Source: Flavobacterium sp. NG2
GTDB lineage: Bacteria > Bacteroidota > Bacteroidia > Flavobacteriales > Flavobacteriaceae
NCBI RefSeq assembly: GCF_034119845.1
Contig: NZ_CP139420.1
Span: 1,714,001-1,778,000 of the forward strand
DNA length: 64,000 nucleotides
Reading direction: 5' to 3'
The notes beneath the pieces were generated by a model. The model saw nothing but the letters and a program-made list of their open reading frames with translations, was not told where the DNA came from and did no database searches. Positions 33,932-42,526 of the stretch are shown here, piece by piece (position 1 is the first letter of the stretch; the number at the start of each line of letters is the position of its first letter). The position numbers were made by a program, and so were the translations under genes.

Positions 33932-34831
33932 TTACAAAATATGTTTCTGTGCCTTATATGAAGAACGAACTAACGGTCCGCTTTCCACATGACGGAAACC
34001 TAATTCTAATCCGTAGGCTTCGTATTTAGCGAATTGTTCTGGAGTGATAAATTCTTTAACGGGTAAATGTTTTTTACTTGGTTGTAAGTATTGACCAATA
34101 GTAACTACATCCACATTTGCAGCGCGAAGGTCACGCATAGTTTGGTACACTTCTTCTTCTTGTTCGCCTAGACCCAACATGATTCCTGATTTGGTTCTGT
34201 TAATTCCCTTTTCTTTTAGGTAACGCAAAACTTCAAGACTTCGGTCATATTTTGCTTGGATACGTACTTCACGAGTCAAGCGGCGTACAGTTTCCATGTT
34301 GTGAGATACTACTTCTGGATTGGCTTCCACGATACGGTCAATGTTTCTTTCGATACCTTGAAAGTCTGGAATTAATGTTTCCAAAGTGGTGTTTGGGTTC
34401 ATTCTACGAATGGCTTTAACGGTTTCAATCCAAATAATTGAACCACCATCTTTCAAATCGTCTCTGTCCACACTTGTGATAACGGCATGTTTGATATTCA
34501 TGATTTTGATAGAACGGGCTACTTTTTCAGGTTCGTCCCAATCTACTGTTTCAGGACGTCCTGTTTTTACACCACAAAAACCGCAGGAACGAGTACAAGT
34601 ATTTCCTAAAATCATAAAGGTAGCTGTTCCTTCGCCCCAGCATTCCCCCATGTTTGGGCAACTTCCAGAAGTACAAATCGTGTTCAAGCTATATTTGTCC
34701 ACCAAGCCGCGAAGCTCCGTGTATTTTTTTCCAATAGGGAGTTTTACTTTTAGCCATTTTGGTTTAGCTGTGCTCAGTTCGGCTGTGCCTCGGGTTGCAA
34801 CAGGTGCAGTAGTATCTAAAACAGGTTCCAT
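33932..34831 (-). CDS. lipA: Lipoyl synthase
   Basis: A radical-SAM enzyme that inserts two sulfurs into protein-bound octanoate. The 299-residue product has the auxiliary cluster ligands [12 protein letters not shown] (CX4CX5C), the radical-SAM motif TCTRSCGFC (CX3CX2C), and the C-terminal RSSYKAQ motif whose Ser ligates the auxiliary cluster. [14 protein letters not shown] and [11 protein letters not shown] are also typical. The N-terminal [20 protein letters not shown] is the usual extension. Start at 34831 looks right. Divergence from the rest of the family is minimal; assignment secure. Confidence 0.96.
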   Translation of the reverse strand: MEPVLDTTAPVATRGTAELSTAKPKWLKVKLPIGKKYTELRGLVDKYSLNTICTSGSCPNMGECWGEGTATFMILGNTCTRSCGFCGVKTGRPETVDWDEPEKVARSIKIMNIKHAVITSVDRDDLKDGGSIIWIETVKAIRRMNPNTTLETLIPDFQGIERNIDRIVEANPEVVSHNMETVRRLTREVRIQAKYDRSLEVLRYLKEKGINRTKSGIMLGLGEQEEEVYQTMRDLRAANVDVVTIGQYLQPSKKHLPVKEFITPEQFAKYEAYGLELGFRHVESGPLVRSSYKAQKHIL

Positions 34832-34920
34832 ATATCAATATTCAGATTGCAAAGATAAGGAAAGCGGATTTAAAATAGGCTGTTTAAGTTTTCAAGCTTC
34901 GCCATAGATTTGTTAAAAAA

Positions 34921-34950
34921 AAAAGCAGCATCAAGAAGATACTGCTTTTA
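34921..34950 (-). terminator. Terminator of the TonB gene
   Basis: Stem AAAGCAG (34922-34928) with CTGCTTT (34942-34948); on the minus strand a T-run follows. Confidence 0.75.
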
Positions 34951-34967
34951 TGATAAAAAGTTTTATC

Positions 34968-35807
34968 CTAATACATTTGAACCGAGATAGGTAAACTGTA
35001 AGCTGTACGCACTGCTTGCGAGTCGATGATTCCTGGCGACCATTTGGTTTTTAAGGATTTCAAAACTCGAATAGCTTCTTTTCCTAAACCATAGCCAGGG
35101 TCGTTTTTTACTTGAATATCCGTCATGCTTCCGTCTTTTTCAACGATAAAAGAGACTATAACACGAACGATTTTTTCATCATTGATTTCAGGTGTTTCAA
35201 AATTCCGACCTACATAATTGTAAAATTTTTCGATACCACCTGGGAAACTTGGTTGCTTGTCCAAAATAGCAGTTGTTACTACTTTGTCGCCATAATTTGT
35301 AACTGCAGAAGTATTGGTTCCAGTAGTAGCACCAGTGCTAGTCGTTGGGTTCAAGCCTTTGATTCCTGTTCCTTCAGAGGATATTGTCATTCTTACGGGC
35401 TCCGAGTTGACAGGAACCTCTTGAGTCGCTTGGGAAGCTTCAACAATTACAGGATGCGCCATCGATTCTATCTTTACATCTTCGGTGATGATTTGTTGAA
35501 CAGGTGGTTGTGTATTCGCTTCAATAACTGGAGGCTTCTCGGTTAAATCGATTTGTACTACCTCAATAATTTCATCGAGAGGCGTTACAGGAGCGATAGT
35601 TTCTGTTGGAGAGTTATCAATAAGATGAAAACTAAGCAAGACTTTAGGGATGATAAATAAAACAGCGCAGAGCGAAAGACTTACCAAAAGTGCCATAAGC
35701 GAGGTTTTAGTTGTCTCTTGGCGCAATTTAAAAGCACCATATTCTTGGTTTCTGTTTTCGAAAACTAGATTAATCCAGTTGGTTTCGTAAATGCTTGATT
35801 TTGACAT
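34968..35807 (-). CDS. Energy transducer TonB
   Basis: The 279-residue protein spans the periplasm to energise outer-membrane receptors. An N-terminal cytoplasmic stretch WINLVFENRNQEYGAFKLR is typical of Bacteroidota TonB. One membrane helix follows (about 34-60), then a Pro/Thr/Val-rich linker, and a C-terminal TonB domain from about 190 (DKQPSFPGGIEKFYNYVGRN, VIVSFIVEKDGSMTDIQV, ALKS-like VLKSLKTKWSPG, ending LPISVQMY). No ExbB or ExbD gene is adjacent. Confidence 0.88.
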   Translation of the reverse strand: MSKSSIYETNWINLVFENRNQEYGAFKLRQETTKTSLMALLVSLSLCAVLFIIPKVLLSFHLIDNSPTETIAPVTPLDEIIEVVQIDLTEKPPVIEANTQPPVQQIITEDVKIESMAHPVIVEASQATQEVPVNSEPVRMTISSEGTGIKGLNPTTSTGATTGTNTSAVTNYGDKVVTTAILDKQPSFPGGIEKFYNYVGRNFETPEINDEKIVRVIVSFIVEKDGSMTDIQVKNDPGYGLGKEAIRVLKSLKTKWSPGIIDSQAVRTAYSLPISVQMY

Positions 35808-35916
35808 AATTCATTGGGTTTAATGGTTAGGTAAAAATCATTACATAGGCAAGACGGTGTTTTTTATTTCAACGCATTAGTAGGAAAAATATTGTTTGAG
35901 TTTTTGATTTTTTTTT

Positions 35917-36034
35917 AGGAGCAGAACATAGATTATTTCTAAGGAACAGTCGTCCCGCTCTACGCAATATCTTTTTTATTAGGACTGCGTTCCTCGTCCT
36001 AATAAAAAAGGATATTTTGCTGCGATCGGGGCTC
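35917..36034 (-). ncRNA. Flavo-1-like structured element, copy B
   Basis: On the minus strand: GCCCCGATCGCAGC, an ATCCTTTTTTATTAGGAC... hairpin (13-bp arms near 35972 and 35995), then AGATATTGCGTAGAGCGGGA, ending with TTCTGCTCC. Order and end motifs match copy D (62603-62710). Confidence 0.55.
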
Positions 36035-36098
36035 ATATGAATGTTTTGTAGTTTTAAGTATTGTAGGTTGCAATAAAATGGAAGTTCAGAATAGTGTT

Positions 36099-36245
36099 GC
36101 TTCGCCCCAGATAGTAGCGATAGCCCCGAGAATTGGGTTGCTATTTTTTACAGTCACTACAGAGCGACCACAGGAAGCTCCTGTAGTGGCTAGTAAAAAA
36201 AGCAAACTAATGGAGGGCTAAAGCGGATAGCTGGAATTGGCGCAA
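36099..36245 (+). ncRNA. Flavo-1-like structured element, copy C
   Basis: TTCGCCCCAGATAGTAGCGA (36102), a long imperfect hairpin of about 70 bases (TTGCTATTTTTTAC... pairs with ...GTAAAAAAAGCAA), and GGCTAAAGCGGATAGCTGGA (from 36217). The flanking GATAG and GCGGATAGC blocks are shared with copy A. Confidence 0.55.
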
Positions 36246-36340
36246 AATAATTCTCGATACATTTTTTTGTTCCGTTCCACTACACAAAAAAAAAAAACAC
36301 TCGAATTGGCTTATATGATTAACTTATGTAAAAACTTAAT

Positions 36341-36892
36341 TTATCGCTTATCACGAATGATTTCGGCCAGTAGTTTTTTGGCGCGAAGGAGTTTTACTTT
36401 GACGTTGCTCAAAGGTTCGTCAATAGCATTAGCAATTTCTTGGTAGCTCATTTCTTGAAAATAGCGCAACTGAATCACTTCTTGGTAATGAGGTTTGAGT
36501 TCCTTGATGTACCGCAACAACTGAGATAGATTTTGTTCAGTGATTAATTCATCTTCTGCCGAGGGTGTTGTGTCAGCAATGTTGTAGGCTTTTTGATCTT
36601 CTTTTTCGGTGATTTCGACAAAAAGGCTGGACTTATTCTTGCGCAACAAATCGATATGCACATTTTTAGCAATGGAAATCAACCAGGTGTTGAACTGGAA
36701 CTCGGGGTTGTAAGAGGCAATTTTATCAAAAGCCTTCGAGAAGGTTTCGATGGTGATGTCCTCAGCAATGGTTTCGTTTTCGGTGCGCTTAATCATGAAG
36801 CCATATACCTCATTCCAGTACAGATTCAATAGGAAAGTAAAGGCTGTTTGGTCACCTTTTTTTGCTTTGTCTATTTGTGTATTTATTTCCAA
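36341..36892 (-). CDS. ECF-type RNA polymerase sigma factor
   Basis: Sigma-70 family protein of the ECF class. Region 2 shows NEVYGFMIKRTENETIAEDI and ETFSKAFDKIASYNPEFQ followed by FNTWLISIAKNVHIDLLR. Region 4 shows LKPHYQEVIQLRYFQEMSYQ and EIANAIDEPLSNVKVKLLRA. From the TTG at 36892 the product is 183 residues, the usual ECF size, and the TTG overlaps the stop region of the glycosyltransferase gene, suggesting coupled translation. An ATG at 36973 would give 210 residues with a long overlap; the additional sequence is not sigma-like. No anti-sigma gene follows. Confidence 0.85.
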   Translation of the reverse strand: MEINTQIDKAKKGDQTAFTFLLNLYWNEVYGFMIKRTENETIAEDITIETFSKAFDKIASYNPEFQFNTWLISIAKNVHIDLLRKNKSSLFVEITEKEDQKAYNIADTTPSAEDELITEQNLSQLLRYIKELKPHYQEVIQLRYFQEMSYQEIANAIDEPLSNVKVKLLRAKKLLAEIIRDKR

Positions 36893-37989
36893 TTGACTGG
36901 TTTTGAGAATAGGTTGGCTATAAAGATATAGATTTGTGACAGGATAAGTGACAATTCTACAAATGGGAACCAAAATTTAATGTCGGTTTCCTTGAGTTTG
37001 CCCGCGGTGAATCCTACGACAGTCCAGGTTACAAGATAGCGCAACGCAATTAAACTAGTGACTATAATCCATTGAAATTGCAATGCGATTAATAAAATTG
37101 CGAGTATGAAAAAGAACAGTTGTGAACAATAAAAGGTTCCAAGTTGTAATTTGTCTAATGTTTTATAGTAATTAGCGGTTGCTAAATGCCTGCGTTTTTG
37201 GGTAAACCATTCGCTATAAGTGGTTTTAGGTTTCGAATAGGTAAAACTTTCAGGAGTAAAAGCAATTGTGGTGTTTTTAGAATTGGCAGCTTCGTTGATG
37301 AATAAATCATCGTCTCCAGAACGTACTTGTATATGGCTGATGAAACCGTTTACATTGAAGAATTCCTCTTTTTTGTAAGCCAAATTACGTCCTACACCCA
37401 TATATGGATTTCCGGCTTTTGCCCAAGACAAATACTGCATAGCAGTGATGACGGTTTCAAAACGGATGAGTTTGTTAAGGAATGAATTGGCTAATCTTTC
37501 GTATCCACCATATCCTAAAACGATGGTTTTGTGTAAAGTGAATTGTGAACTCATTGCTGTTATCCAATCCTTAGATATTGGATAGCAGTCGGCATCGGTG
37601 AATAAGAGATAGTCTTTTTTTGCTGCTTTGATTCCGAGCGTCAAGGCGTATTTTTTATTTCCCCAAAAGGCTTCGTTGTTTTCTACTTTTACCAAACGGA
37701 TATTTGAGTATTGTTTTTCAAATGCTTCAAAAACCTCTAGGGTGTCATCACTGGAAGCATCGTCTATTAAAACGATTTCAAAATCAGGATAATTTTGCTC
37801 GGCCAATAAAGGAATGAAGTTTTTAACGTTTTCTTCTTCGTTTTTAGCGCAAACAATCACCGAAATTGGAATTCTTTTAGGTGTAATTTTTTGTGGTTTT
37901 GCAAATGCAAATTTCGTAAAAACCCCTAAATAATATACCAGTTGAACAACGACGATAACGATAAAAAAGTAAAGTAATAGTATAAGCAT
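36883..37989 (-). CDS. Membrane-bound GT2 glycosyltransferase
   Basis: The 368-residue product has an N-terminal membrane helix (1-25), a GT-A catalytic domain (SVIVCAKNEEENVKNF, VLIDDASSDDTLEVF, LLFTDADCYPISKDW with the DxD-like DAD motif, VRSGDDDLFINEAA, and a QKRRH motif where GT2 synthases carry QxxRW), and three to four C-terminal helices. It resembles processive or lipid-linked GT2 enzymes. Product unknown. It lies upstream of, and overlapping, the ECF sigma gene; the pairing is conserved enough in style to suggest one transcript. Confidence 0.85.
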   Translation of the reverse strand: MLILLLYFFIVIVVVQLVYYLGVFTKFAFAKPQKITPKRIPISVIVCAKNEEENVKNFIPLLAEQNYPDFEIVLIDDASSDDTLEVFEAFEKQYSNIRLVKVENNEAFWGNKKYALTLGIKAAKKDYLLFTDADCYPISKDWITAMSSQFTLHKTIVLGYGGYERLANSFLNKLIRFETVITAMQYLSWAKAGNPYMGVGRNLAYKKEEFFNVNGFISHIQVRSGDDDLFINEAANSKNTTIAFTPESFTYSKPKTTYSEWFTQKRRHLATANYYKTLDKLQLGTFYCSQLFFFILAILLIALQFQWIIVTSLIALRYLVTWTVVGFTAGKLKETDIKFWFPFVELSLILSQIYIFIANLFSKPVNWK

Positions 37990-38019
37990 TGGATTTTAAT
38001 GAGGTTATTAAATCGAGTG

Positions 38020-38027
38020 CAAAGGTA
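38020..38027 (-). promoter_or_regulatory. -7 box of the GT2-sigma operon
   Basis: TACCTTTG on the minus strand, 30 bases before the ATG at 37989. Confidence 0.55.
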
Positions 38028-38099
38028 TGAATAGAATTAGGATTTGTAAATGATAAAATATGAATTTTAAAATAAAATTTTTATCCTTATTTTTTAGTC

Positions 38100-39113
38100 C
38101 TAAATGACATTAACTTCGGCTTCGATTTGGATGCCAAAAGTCTCAAAAATAGTTTGTTGAACATCTTTGGAAACCGCTAATATTTCTTGCCCTGTGGCAT
38201 TTCCATAATTGACTAATACCAAGGCTTGGTTTTTGTGAATACCTGCATCGCCAAAACGTTTTCCTTTGAAACCTGCTTGTTCTATTAACCAGCCCGCTGG
38301 AACTTTTACCTCAGTAGGAGAGATGTCGTAGTACTTCATCTCAGGGAATTTTTGTTGGATTTTTTCGAAATCAACTTTTGGAACAATCGGGTTTTTAAAG
38401 AAGCTGCCGCTGTTTCCTAATTCTTTTGGGTCTGGAAGTTTGCTTCGTCTGATTGCAATCACAGCATTGCTCACATCTTTTATCGTAGGATTGGTGATGT
38501 TGTTTTTGGCTAATTCAGCACTGATATCTCCGTAAGAAGTGTTGATTTTATGATTGCGTTTGGTCAATTTAAACACCACCGAAGTGATGATGAATTGGTC
38601 TTTAACCTCGTTTTTGAATATGCTTTCTCTATAACCAAACTTACATTCGTCTTTTACAAAAGTTCGTTTTTCTTGATTATTGATGTTTATGGCATCACAA
38701 GAAATAAAGCTGTCTTTGATTTCCGCTCCGTATGCACCAATGTTTTGAACAGGAGTCGTACCTACGTTTCCAGGAATAAGCGACATATTTTCAAGTCCGC
38801 CAAAATCCTGTTCGATGGTCCATAGAACAAATTCGTGCCAGTTTTCGCCCGCTTGGCATTCGATGAAAACATGATCTTCGTTTTCCTCAATTACTTTTTT
38901 TCCTTTTAAATCGATATGAATTACCAGAGCATCGATATCTTGCGTCAACAGCATATTGCTACCACCGCCTAAAATAAATTTTTTTTCGTCTTTATGCTGT
39001 GCTAAAATCGTTTTTAATTCGTCAATAGAATGAACGGCTACAAATTGTTTGGCTTTGGCTTCAATCCCAAAAGTGTTATAGTTTTTTAATGAAAACTGCT
39101 GTAGTATTTCCAT
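38100..39113 (-). CDS. murB: UDP-N-acetylenolpyruvoylglucosamine reductase
   Basis: Flavin enzyme that reduces the enolpyruvyl group to give UDP-MurNAc in peptidoglycan synthesis. The 337-residue product is of MurB type I: NYNTFGIEAKAKQFV at the N-terminus, FILGGGSNMLLTQDIDALVI (FAD site), AGENWHEFVLWTIEQ, SLIPGNVGTTPVQNIGAYGA and FGYRESIFK with the catalytic region, GNSGSFFKNPIV with the active Ser, and a C-terminal AGFKGKRFGDAGIHKNQALV. Start at 39113 agrees with the family. Its promoter box lies at 39151-39158, just before the insertion sequence. Confidence 0.95.
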   Translation of the reverse strand: MEILQQFSLKNYNTFGIEAKAKQFVAVHSIDELKTILAQHKDEKKFILGGGSNMLLTQDIDALVIHIDLKGKKVIEENEDHVFIECQAGENWHEFVLWTIEQDFGGLENMSLIPGNVGTTPVQNIGAYGAEIKDSFISCDAININNQEKRTFVKDECKFGYRESIFKNEVKDQFIITSVVFKLTKRNHKINTSYGDISAELAKNNITNPTIKDVSNAVIAIRRSKLPDPKELGNSGSFFKNPIVPKVDFEKIQQKFPEMKYYDISPTEVKVPAGWLIEQAGFKGKRFGDAGIHKNQALVLVNYGNATGQEILAVSKDVQQTIFETFGIQIEAEVNVI

Positions 39114-39150
39114 AAAAGAAAGGGCGTGTTAAAAAGTGATTTTTAAAGTT

Positions 39151-39158
39151 CAAAAGTA
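39151..39158 (-). promoter_or_regulatory. -7 box of murB
   Basis: TACTTTTG on the minus strand, 37 bases before the ATG. The insertion sequence starts 54 bases further upstream, so it has probably cut off any distal upstream control. Confidence 0.55.
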
Positions 39159-39270
39159 AGGATAAAAAATAAGTTGGGCTGTTTTATTTAAAAGTTTTAC
39201 CACAAAGAAACGGATCAAGTCAAAAAGTTGTGGGGAAATATTAAATTTCGATATTTGTGTTTTAAATTAA

Positions 39271-39639
39271 ATGCAAATGAAAGATTCCTTAGTTGAACTT
39301 CTCAAGTTATTGTTGCCAGAAATTATCGTTGATTATTTTGAACTTACTTCTTATGAAAAAGGTGAAGAAATTCTTCATTTATACTTAAAAGAGATTAATT
39401 CGATTCCAAAAGAATACCGTCAAAACAAATTAAGTTCAAAAGGTTTTTTTGATGAGATAACTGTTCAAGATTTTCCAATACGTGGACATCAAGTGTACCT
39501 ACACATTACTCGTAGAAGATGGCTTAACGAAGATACTGGACAAGTTGTATTTAGAGATTGGAATTTAGTAGCAGACGGAACTCGGGTAACACAGGAGTTT
39601 GCGTCTTTTTTAAAAGAAATCAATAGATTCAAAGCCTAA
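39271..39639 (+). CDS. ISAon1-like transposase, N-terminal region protein
   Basis: The 122-residue product begins MQMKDSLVELLKLLLPEIIV (ATG at 39271, or 39277). It corresponds to the DNA-binding N-terminal part of ISL3/ISAon1 transposases, here with VQDFPIRGHQVYLHITRRRW as the most recognisable segment. It stops at 39637-39639 while the catalytic part continues in the next frame (+1). A T6A4 stretch at 39606-39615 sits where the two frames begin to overlap, so slippage or frameshifting could join them. Confidence 0.8.
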   Translation: MQMKDSLVELLKLLLPEIIVDYFELTSYEKGEEILHLYLKEINSIPKEYRQNKLSSKGFFDEITVQDFPIRGHQVYLHITRRRWLNEDTGQVVFRDWNLVADGTRVTQEFASFLKEINRFKA

Positions 39640-40606
39640 TGATTGTAATGCTATCGCCTCTTTCTATGGTGTCAAAGGCAAAAACCTACTATATCAATAC
39701 AAGGATTTCTTAAGTGATTTTAAAATCTGGAATCAAAAAGCACATGCGAAACAATGGCTTATTTTTCCTGAAAACATTGGAAAACGGTTATCTATTGATG
39801 AAACCTCTCTTTCTAATGGCGAGCTTTACACCGTTTTAACAAACAAAGCTGCTAACGGTAGAAAAGGCACTATAGTAGCGATGGTTGCTGGAACAAAAGC
39901 AGAAACAGTAATTGCAATTATTGAAAAAATCCCTCTTAAACAACGAAACCTAGTTAATGAAATAACATTGGACATGGCTGGTAATATGGGATTAATTGCT
40001 AAAAAATGTTTTCCTAAAGCAATACAAGTGACCGACCGCTTTCATGTTCAAAAACTTGCCACTGAAGCTTTGCAAGAGATCAGAATTAAACACCGATGGA
40101 AAGCTATAGACCAAGAAAACGAAGCAATGGAACAAGCTAAAAGCAGCAAAACGAAGTATGAACCAAAAATATTAACCAACGGCGATACCCTCAAACAACT
40201 ACTAGCTAGGAGTCGTTATTTTTTATACAAAAACAAATCAAAATGGTCTCAGAACCAAAAAGAACGTGCGGACTTATTATTCAATTTATATCCCGATATT
40301 CATAAAGCATACAATCTAACACAAGACTTACGCAATATCTTTGAAAACACAACTGATAAAATAATTGCTTTTACTAGACTGGCCAAATGGCATGAAAAAG
40401 TAAATCAATCAGGATTTAAGTCTTTCAACACAATATCTCGAACCATAACCAATCATTATCAAAACATATTAAACTATTTTGACAACAGAAGTACTAATGC
40501 TTCGGCAGAATCCTTCAATGCCAAAATAAAAGCTTTTAGGTCGCAGTTTAGAGGAGTTAGAAACATTGAGTTTTTCCTTTTTAGGCTAACTAATATTTAT
40601 GCTTAA
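39614..40606 (+). CDS. ISAon1-like transposase, catalytic region
   Basis: The frame is open from 39614 and holds the full DDE set: Asp in KRLSIDETSLSNG (codon at 39797), Asp in IQVTDRFHVQKLA and Glu in NASAESFNAKIKAFR. The first Asp lies upstream of the ATG at 39881, so a product from that ATG would be inactive. No ATG, GTG or TTG start is available between 39614 and the first Asp that I can find, so expression probably needs fusion to the upstream frame. The domain ends GVRNIEFFLFRLTNIYA as in DDE_Tnp_ISL3 proteins. Confidence 0.8.
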   Translation, partial: KKSIDSKPNDCNAIASFYGVKGKNLLYQYKDFLSDFKIWNQKAHAKQWLIFPENIGKRLSIDETSLSNGELYTVLTNKAANGRKGTIVAMVAGTKAETVIAIIEKIPLKQRNLVNEITLDMAGNMGLIAKKCFPKAIQVTDRFHVQKLATEALQEIRIKHRWKAIDQENEAMEQAKSSKTKYEPKILTNGDTLKQLLARSRYFLYKNKSKWSQNQKERADLLFNLYPDIHKAYNLTQDLRNIFENTTDKIIAFTRLAKWHEKVNQSGFKSFNTISRTITNHYQNILNYFDNRSTNASAESFNAKIKAFRSQFRGVRNIEFFLFRLTNIYA

Positions 40607-40763
40607 TTTTTGTCGCTCCACAGGTTTTAGGATTGATCCAAAGAAACACAATAGAAGCAGGAAGATTCACTAAGTTTTTTAGAGATAATCTAACTGAAGT
40701 GTAGCTTAATAAACTTAATCTCTTAATGGTTTAATAATTTTGTAAAGTTGAAGATGTTGTGAA

Positions 40764-41825
40764 TTAGCTGTTAGCATCAATCAATTCATGGTATTTTGAC
40801 GCGATAATCTGCATGTTTTTTTCGTAATTGGCATGTTCTTCAATGAATGCTCTGTTCATGGCAACAGATTCATTGCGATGGGATTCATTTTCGAAAGCCC
40901 ATAAAATGGAATCAGCCAAGGTTTTAAAGTCATTAACGGGAATTAGTTGCCCATTTTTACGATGGGTAATCCAACTTTGATTACCTTCGATATCCGAAAC
41001 AATTGGGTAACAGCCTGACGCCATAGCTTCAAATAAAGAGCCTGAAACGCCTTCGGTCAATGGCATACTGATGTAGAAATTGGATTTTTGAAGCAATGCA
41101 GGCAATTCAGTATTGAGAATTCTTCCTGTAAATAATACTTTGTCGTCGATATGCAATTCGGTTGCCAAGTTTTTTAAGTTGTCCAACTGTGTGCCGTCAC
41201 CAATAATCGTCAGTGAAAAATCGATTCCTTTTTGGTGAATTACGGCAAAAGCTCTTAGGATGATGTCATGCGAATAAACAGGTAAAAGCGAACGAGTAAC
41301 AATCGCACAAATTTTTCTTGGATTGGCAGTATTTGTGTTTTTAAATTTTGATAAATCAATACCTTTAGGCAAGACCAAAACTTTAGTCATATCGACTTTT
41401 GCTTTAATCATAGATTCGGCCATAACAGGACCCCAAGCGTGTATCAATGTGGCATTCTTGAAAGCGTAATTCTGAATTATTTTTTTTAATGGATAATAAA
41501 TCGATTTTTCGGGCCATAAATCGGTTCTTCCTTGTTGTGCAATTGCCGAAAGTTTTATTCCGCACATTACAGCTAGGAAACCATAACTGGTTGTTCGCTC
41601 GGCAATAACCATATCAGGCTGGTGTTTGCGAATTATTTTTTTGGTTTGAAGCGGAGCGAAAACATATTCCAAGATTCGGATGATTCTTCGGAACTTATTA
41701 TTCGATGGTGTTTTGAGTTCCCAACTGATAATTTCGAAATTGCCAAATTCCTGAAGGCCATTCATCCAAGTGATGGCGTCAGCTCTATAGGTTTCTCCAA
41801 GGAAAAGTATTTTTCTTTTTTTCAT
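40764..41825 (-). CDS. GT4-type glycosyltransferase
   Basis: The 353-residue product has a GT-B fold: an N-terminal donor-side half beginning KRKILFLGETYRADAITW, and a C-terminal half with AIVTRSLLPVYSHDIILRAF, TIIGDGTQLDNLKNLA, VLFTGRILNTELPALLQKSN and the E-x7-E motif in SMPLTEGVSGSLFEAMASGC. Family members transfer a sugar from a nucleotide donor to polysaccharide or lipid carriers. Last gene of the recF-rhodanese-DUF2461-GT4 run (11 bases after the DUF2461 gene). The ISL3 element lies just beyond its 3' end. Confidence 0.88.
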   Translation of the reverse strand: MKKRKILFLGETYRADAITWMNGLQEFGNFEIISWELKTPSNNKFRRIIRILEYVFAPLQTKKIIRKHQPDMVIAERTTSYGFLAVMCGIKLSAIAQQGRTDLWPEKSIYYPLKKIIQNYAFKNATLIHAWGPVMAESMIKAKVDMTKVLVLPKGIDLSKFKNTNTANPRKICAIVTRSLLPVYSHDIILRAFAVIHQKGIDFSLTIIGDGTQLDNLKNLATELHIDDKVLFTGRILNTELPALLQKSNFYISMPLTEGVSGSLFEAMASGCYPIVSDIEGNQSWITHRKNGQLIPVNDFKTLADSILWAFENESHRNESVAMNRAFIEEHANYEKNMQIIASKYHELIDANS

Positions 41826-41836
41826 CCTGTTATTCG

Positions 41837-42511
41837 TTAGTCATCAGCTGTTAATGCCCGATTCATGAACTCATTCAGCGGCTTTAATAAGATTAATTTT
41901 TTACTCATTTTTGAAACAAAATCTTTTTTAGTGATTTCCTCAATCTCAAATTTTTGAGTCAGTTCAAAGCTTTTTAATTTTAATAATTCTATAGCGGGAT
42001 GTTCTTTATCATATCCTTTGGGAGGATTTTTGAGTGTGCTTTTTTCTGTTCGGCTAAAAGTACCAAATTCTTTTTTAAATGTTTTATTTTCTAAAATTGT
42101 TTCTAGGTCTTCGTGAAAGAAGGCGATTTCTTTACGTACTTTTTTTAAATCTTCTGATTCGGGAGCATAAAATCCACCAGCGATAAAACTAGCGCCTCTT
42201 TCAATATGTACATAATAGCCCGCTCGATTATTGCTTTTGTTTCCTGATGACAACCAAACGCCCATATGTGATTTGTAAGGAGATTTGTCTTTTGAAAAAC
42301 GAATGTCACGATTGATTCTAAAGATGCAGTGCTTTATTTCGAGCATTTCTAAGGATGCATCCAAGGGTTTCATGGCGTCTAAAAAGTCGGAAACCAACTG
42401 GTGATAGTCTTTTTTGAAAATATCGTACCTTTTTTTATTGGCTATAAACCAATCTCTATTGTTGTTGGCTTTTAAATCGTCAAGAAATTGTAGGCTATCA
42501 TTTGAAAGCAT
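41837..42511 (-). CDS. DUF2461-family protein
   Basis: The 224-residue product begins with FLDDLKANNNRDWFIANKKR and carries KHCIFRINRDIRFSKDKSPY, MGVWLSSGNKS and YYVHIERGASFIAGGFYAPE in the order seen in the DUF2461 (YbaP/TIGR02453) family. These are soluble proteins of unknown biochemical role. It sits between a rhodanese-like lipoprotein gene (15 bases) and a glycosyltransferase gene (11 bases) and is presumably co-transcribed with them. Confidence 0.9.
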   Translation of the reverse strand: MLSNDSLQFLDDLKANNNRDWFIANKKRYDIFKKDYHQLVSDFLDAMKPLDASLEMLEIKHCIFRINRDIRFSKDKSPYKSHMGVWLSSGNKSNNRAGYYVHIERGASFIAGGFYAPESEDLKKVRKEIAFFHEDLETILENKTFKKEFGTFSRTEKSTLKNPPKGYDKEHPAIELLKLKSFELTQKFEIEEITKKDFVSKMSKKLILLKPLNEFMNRALTADD

Positions 42512-42526
42512 AATCAGCGTTTTATT

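Larger units (their letters stand above)
35808..36340. other. 533-base gene-free gap with two structured elements
   Basis: No gene that I can support. It contains Flavo-1-like elements B (minus) and C (plus), separated by about 65 bases, and a poly-A stretch near 36284-36298 just before the sigma-factor gene. Confidence 0.6.
39204..40647 (+). mobile_element. Complete ISL3-family (ISAon1-like) insertion sequence with 8-bp target duplication
   Basis: The element runs 39212-40639 (1428 bp). Its ends are imperfect inverted repeats of about 24 bp, 18 identical, both opening GGATCAA. It is flanked by an exact 8-bp direct repeat AAAGAAAC at 39204-39211 and 40640-40647, the duplication size known for ISL3. 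Inside are two overlapping transposase frames. Removing the element and one repeat restores ordinary non-coding DNA between murB and the downstream glycosyltransferase gene. The intact repeats point to a recent insertion. Confidence 0.9.

Noticed and set aside
39606..39624. -1 frameshift at TTTTTTA to join the two transposase frames
   Set aside because: A -1 shift there meets a stop codon (TAG) within five codons; the catalytic frame is +1.
40603..40704. Open frame after the transposase reading ...VLGLIQRNTIEAGRFTK, taken at first for a gene remnant
   Set aside because: Its first third lies in the right inverted repeat of the insertion sequence, and with the element removed the rest joins to ordinary non-coding sequence (CACAAAGAAACACAATAG type), so it is chance.
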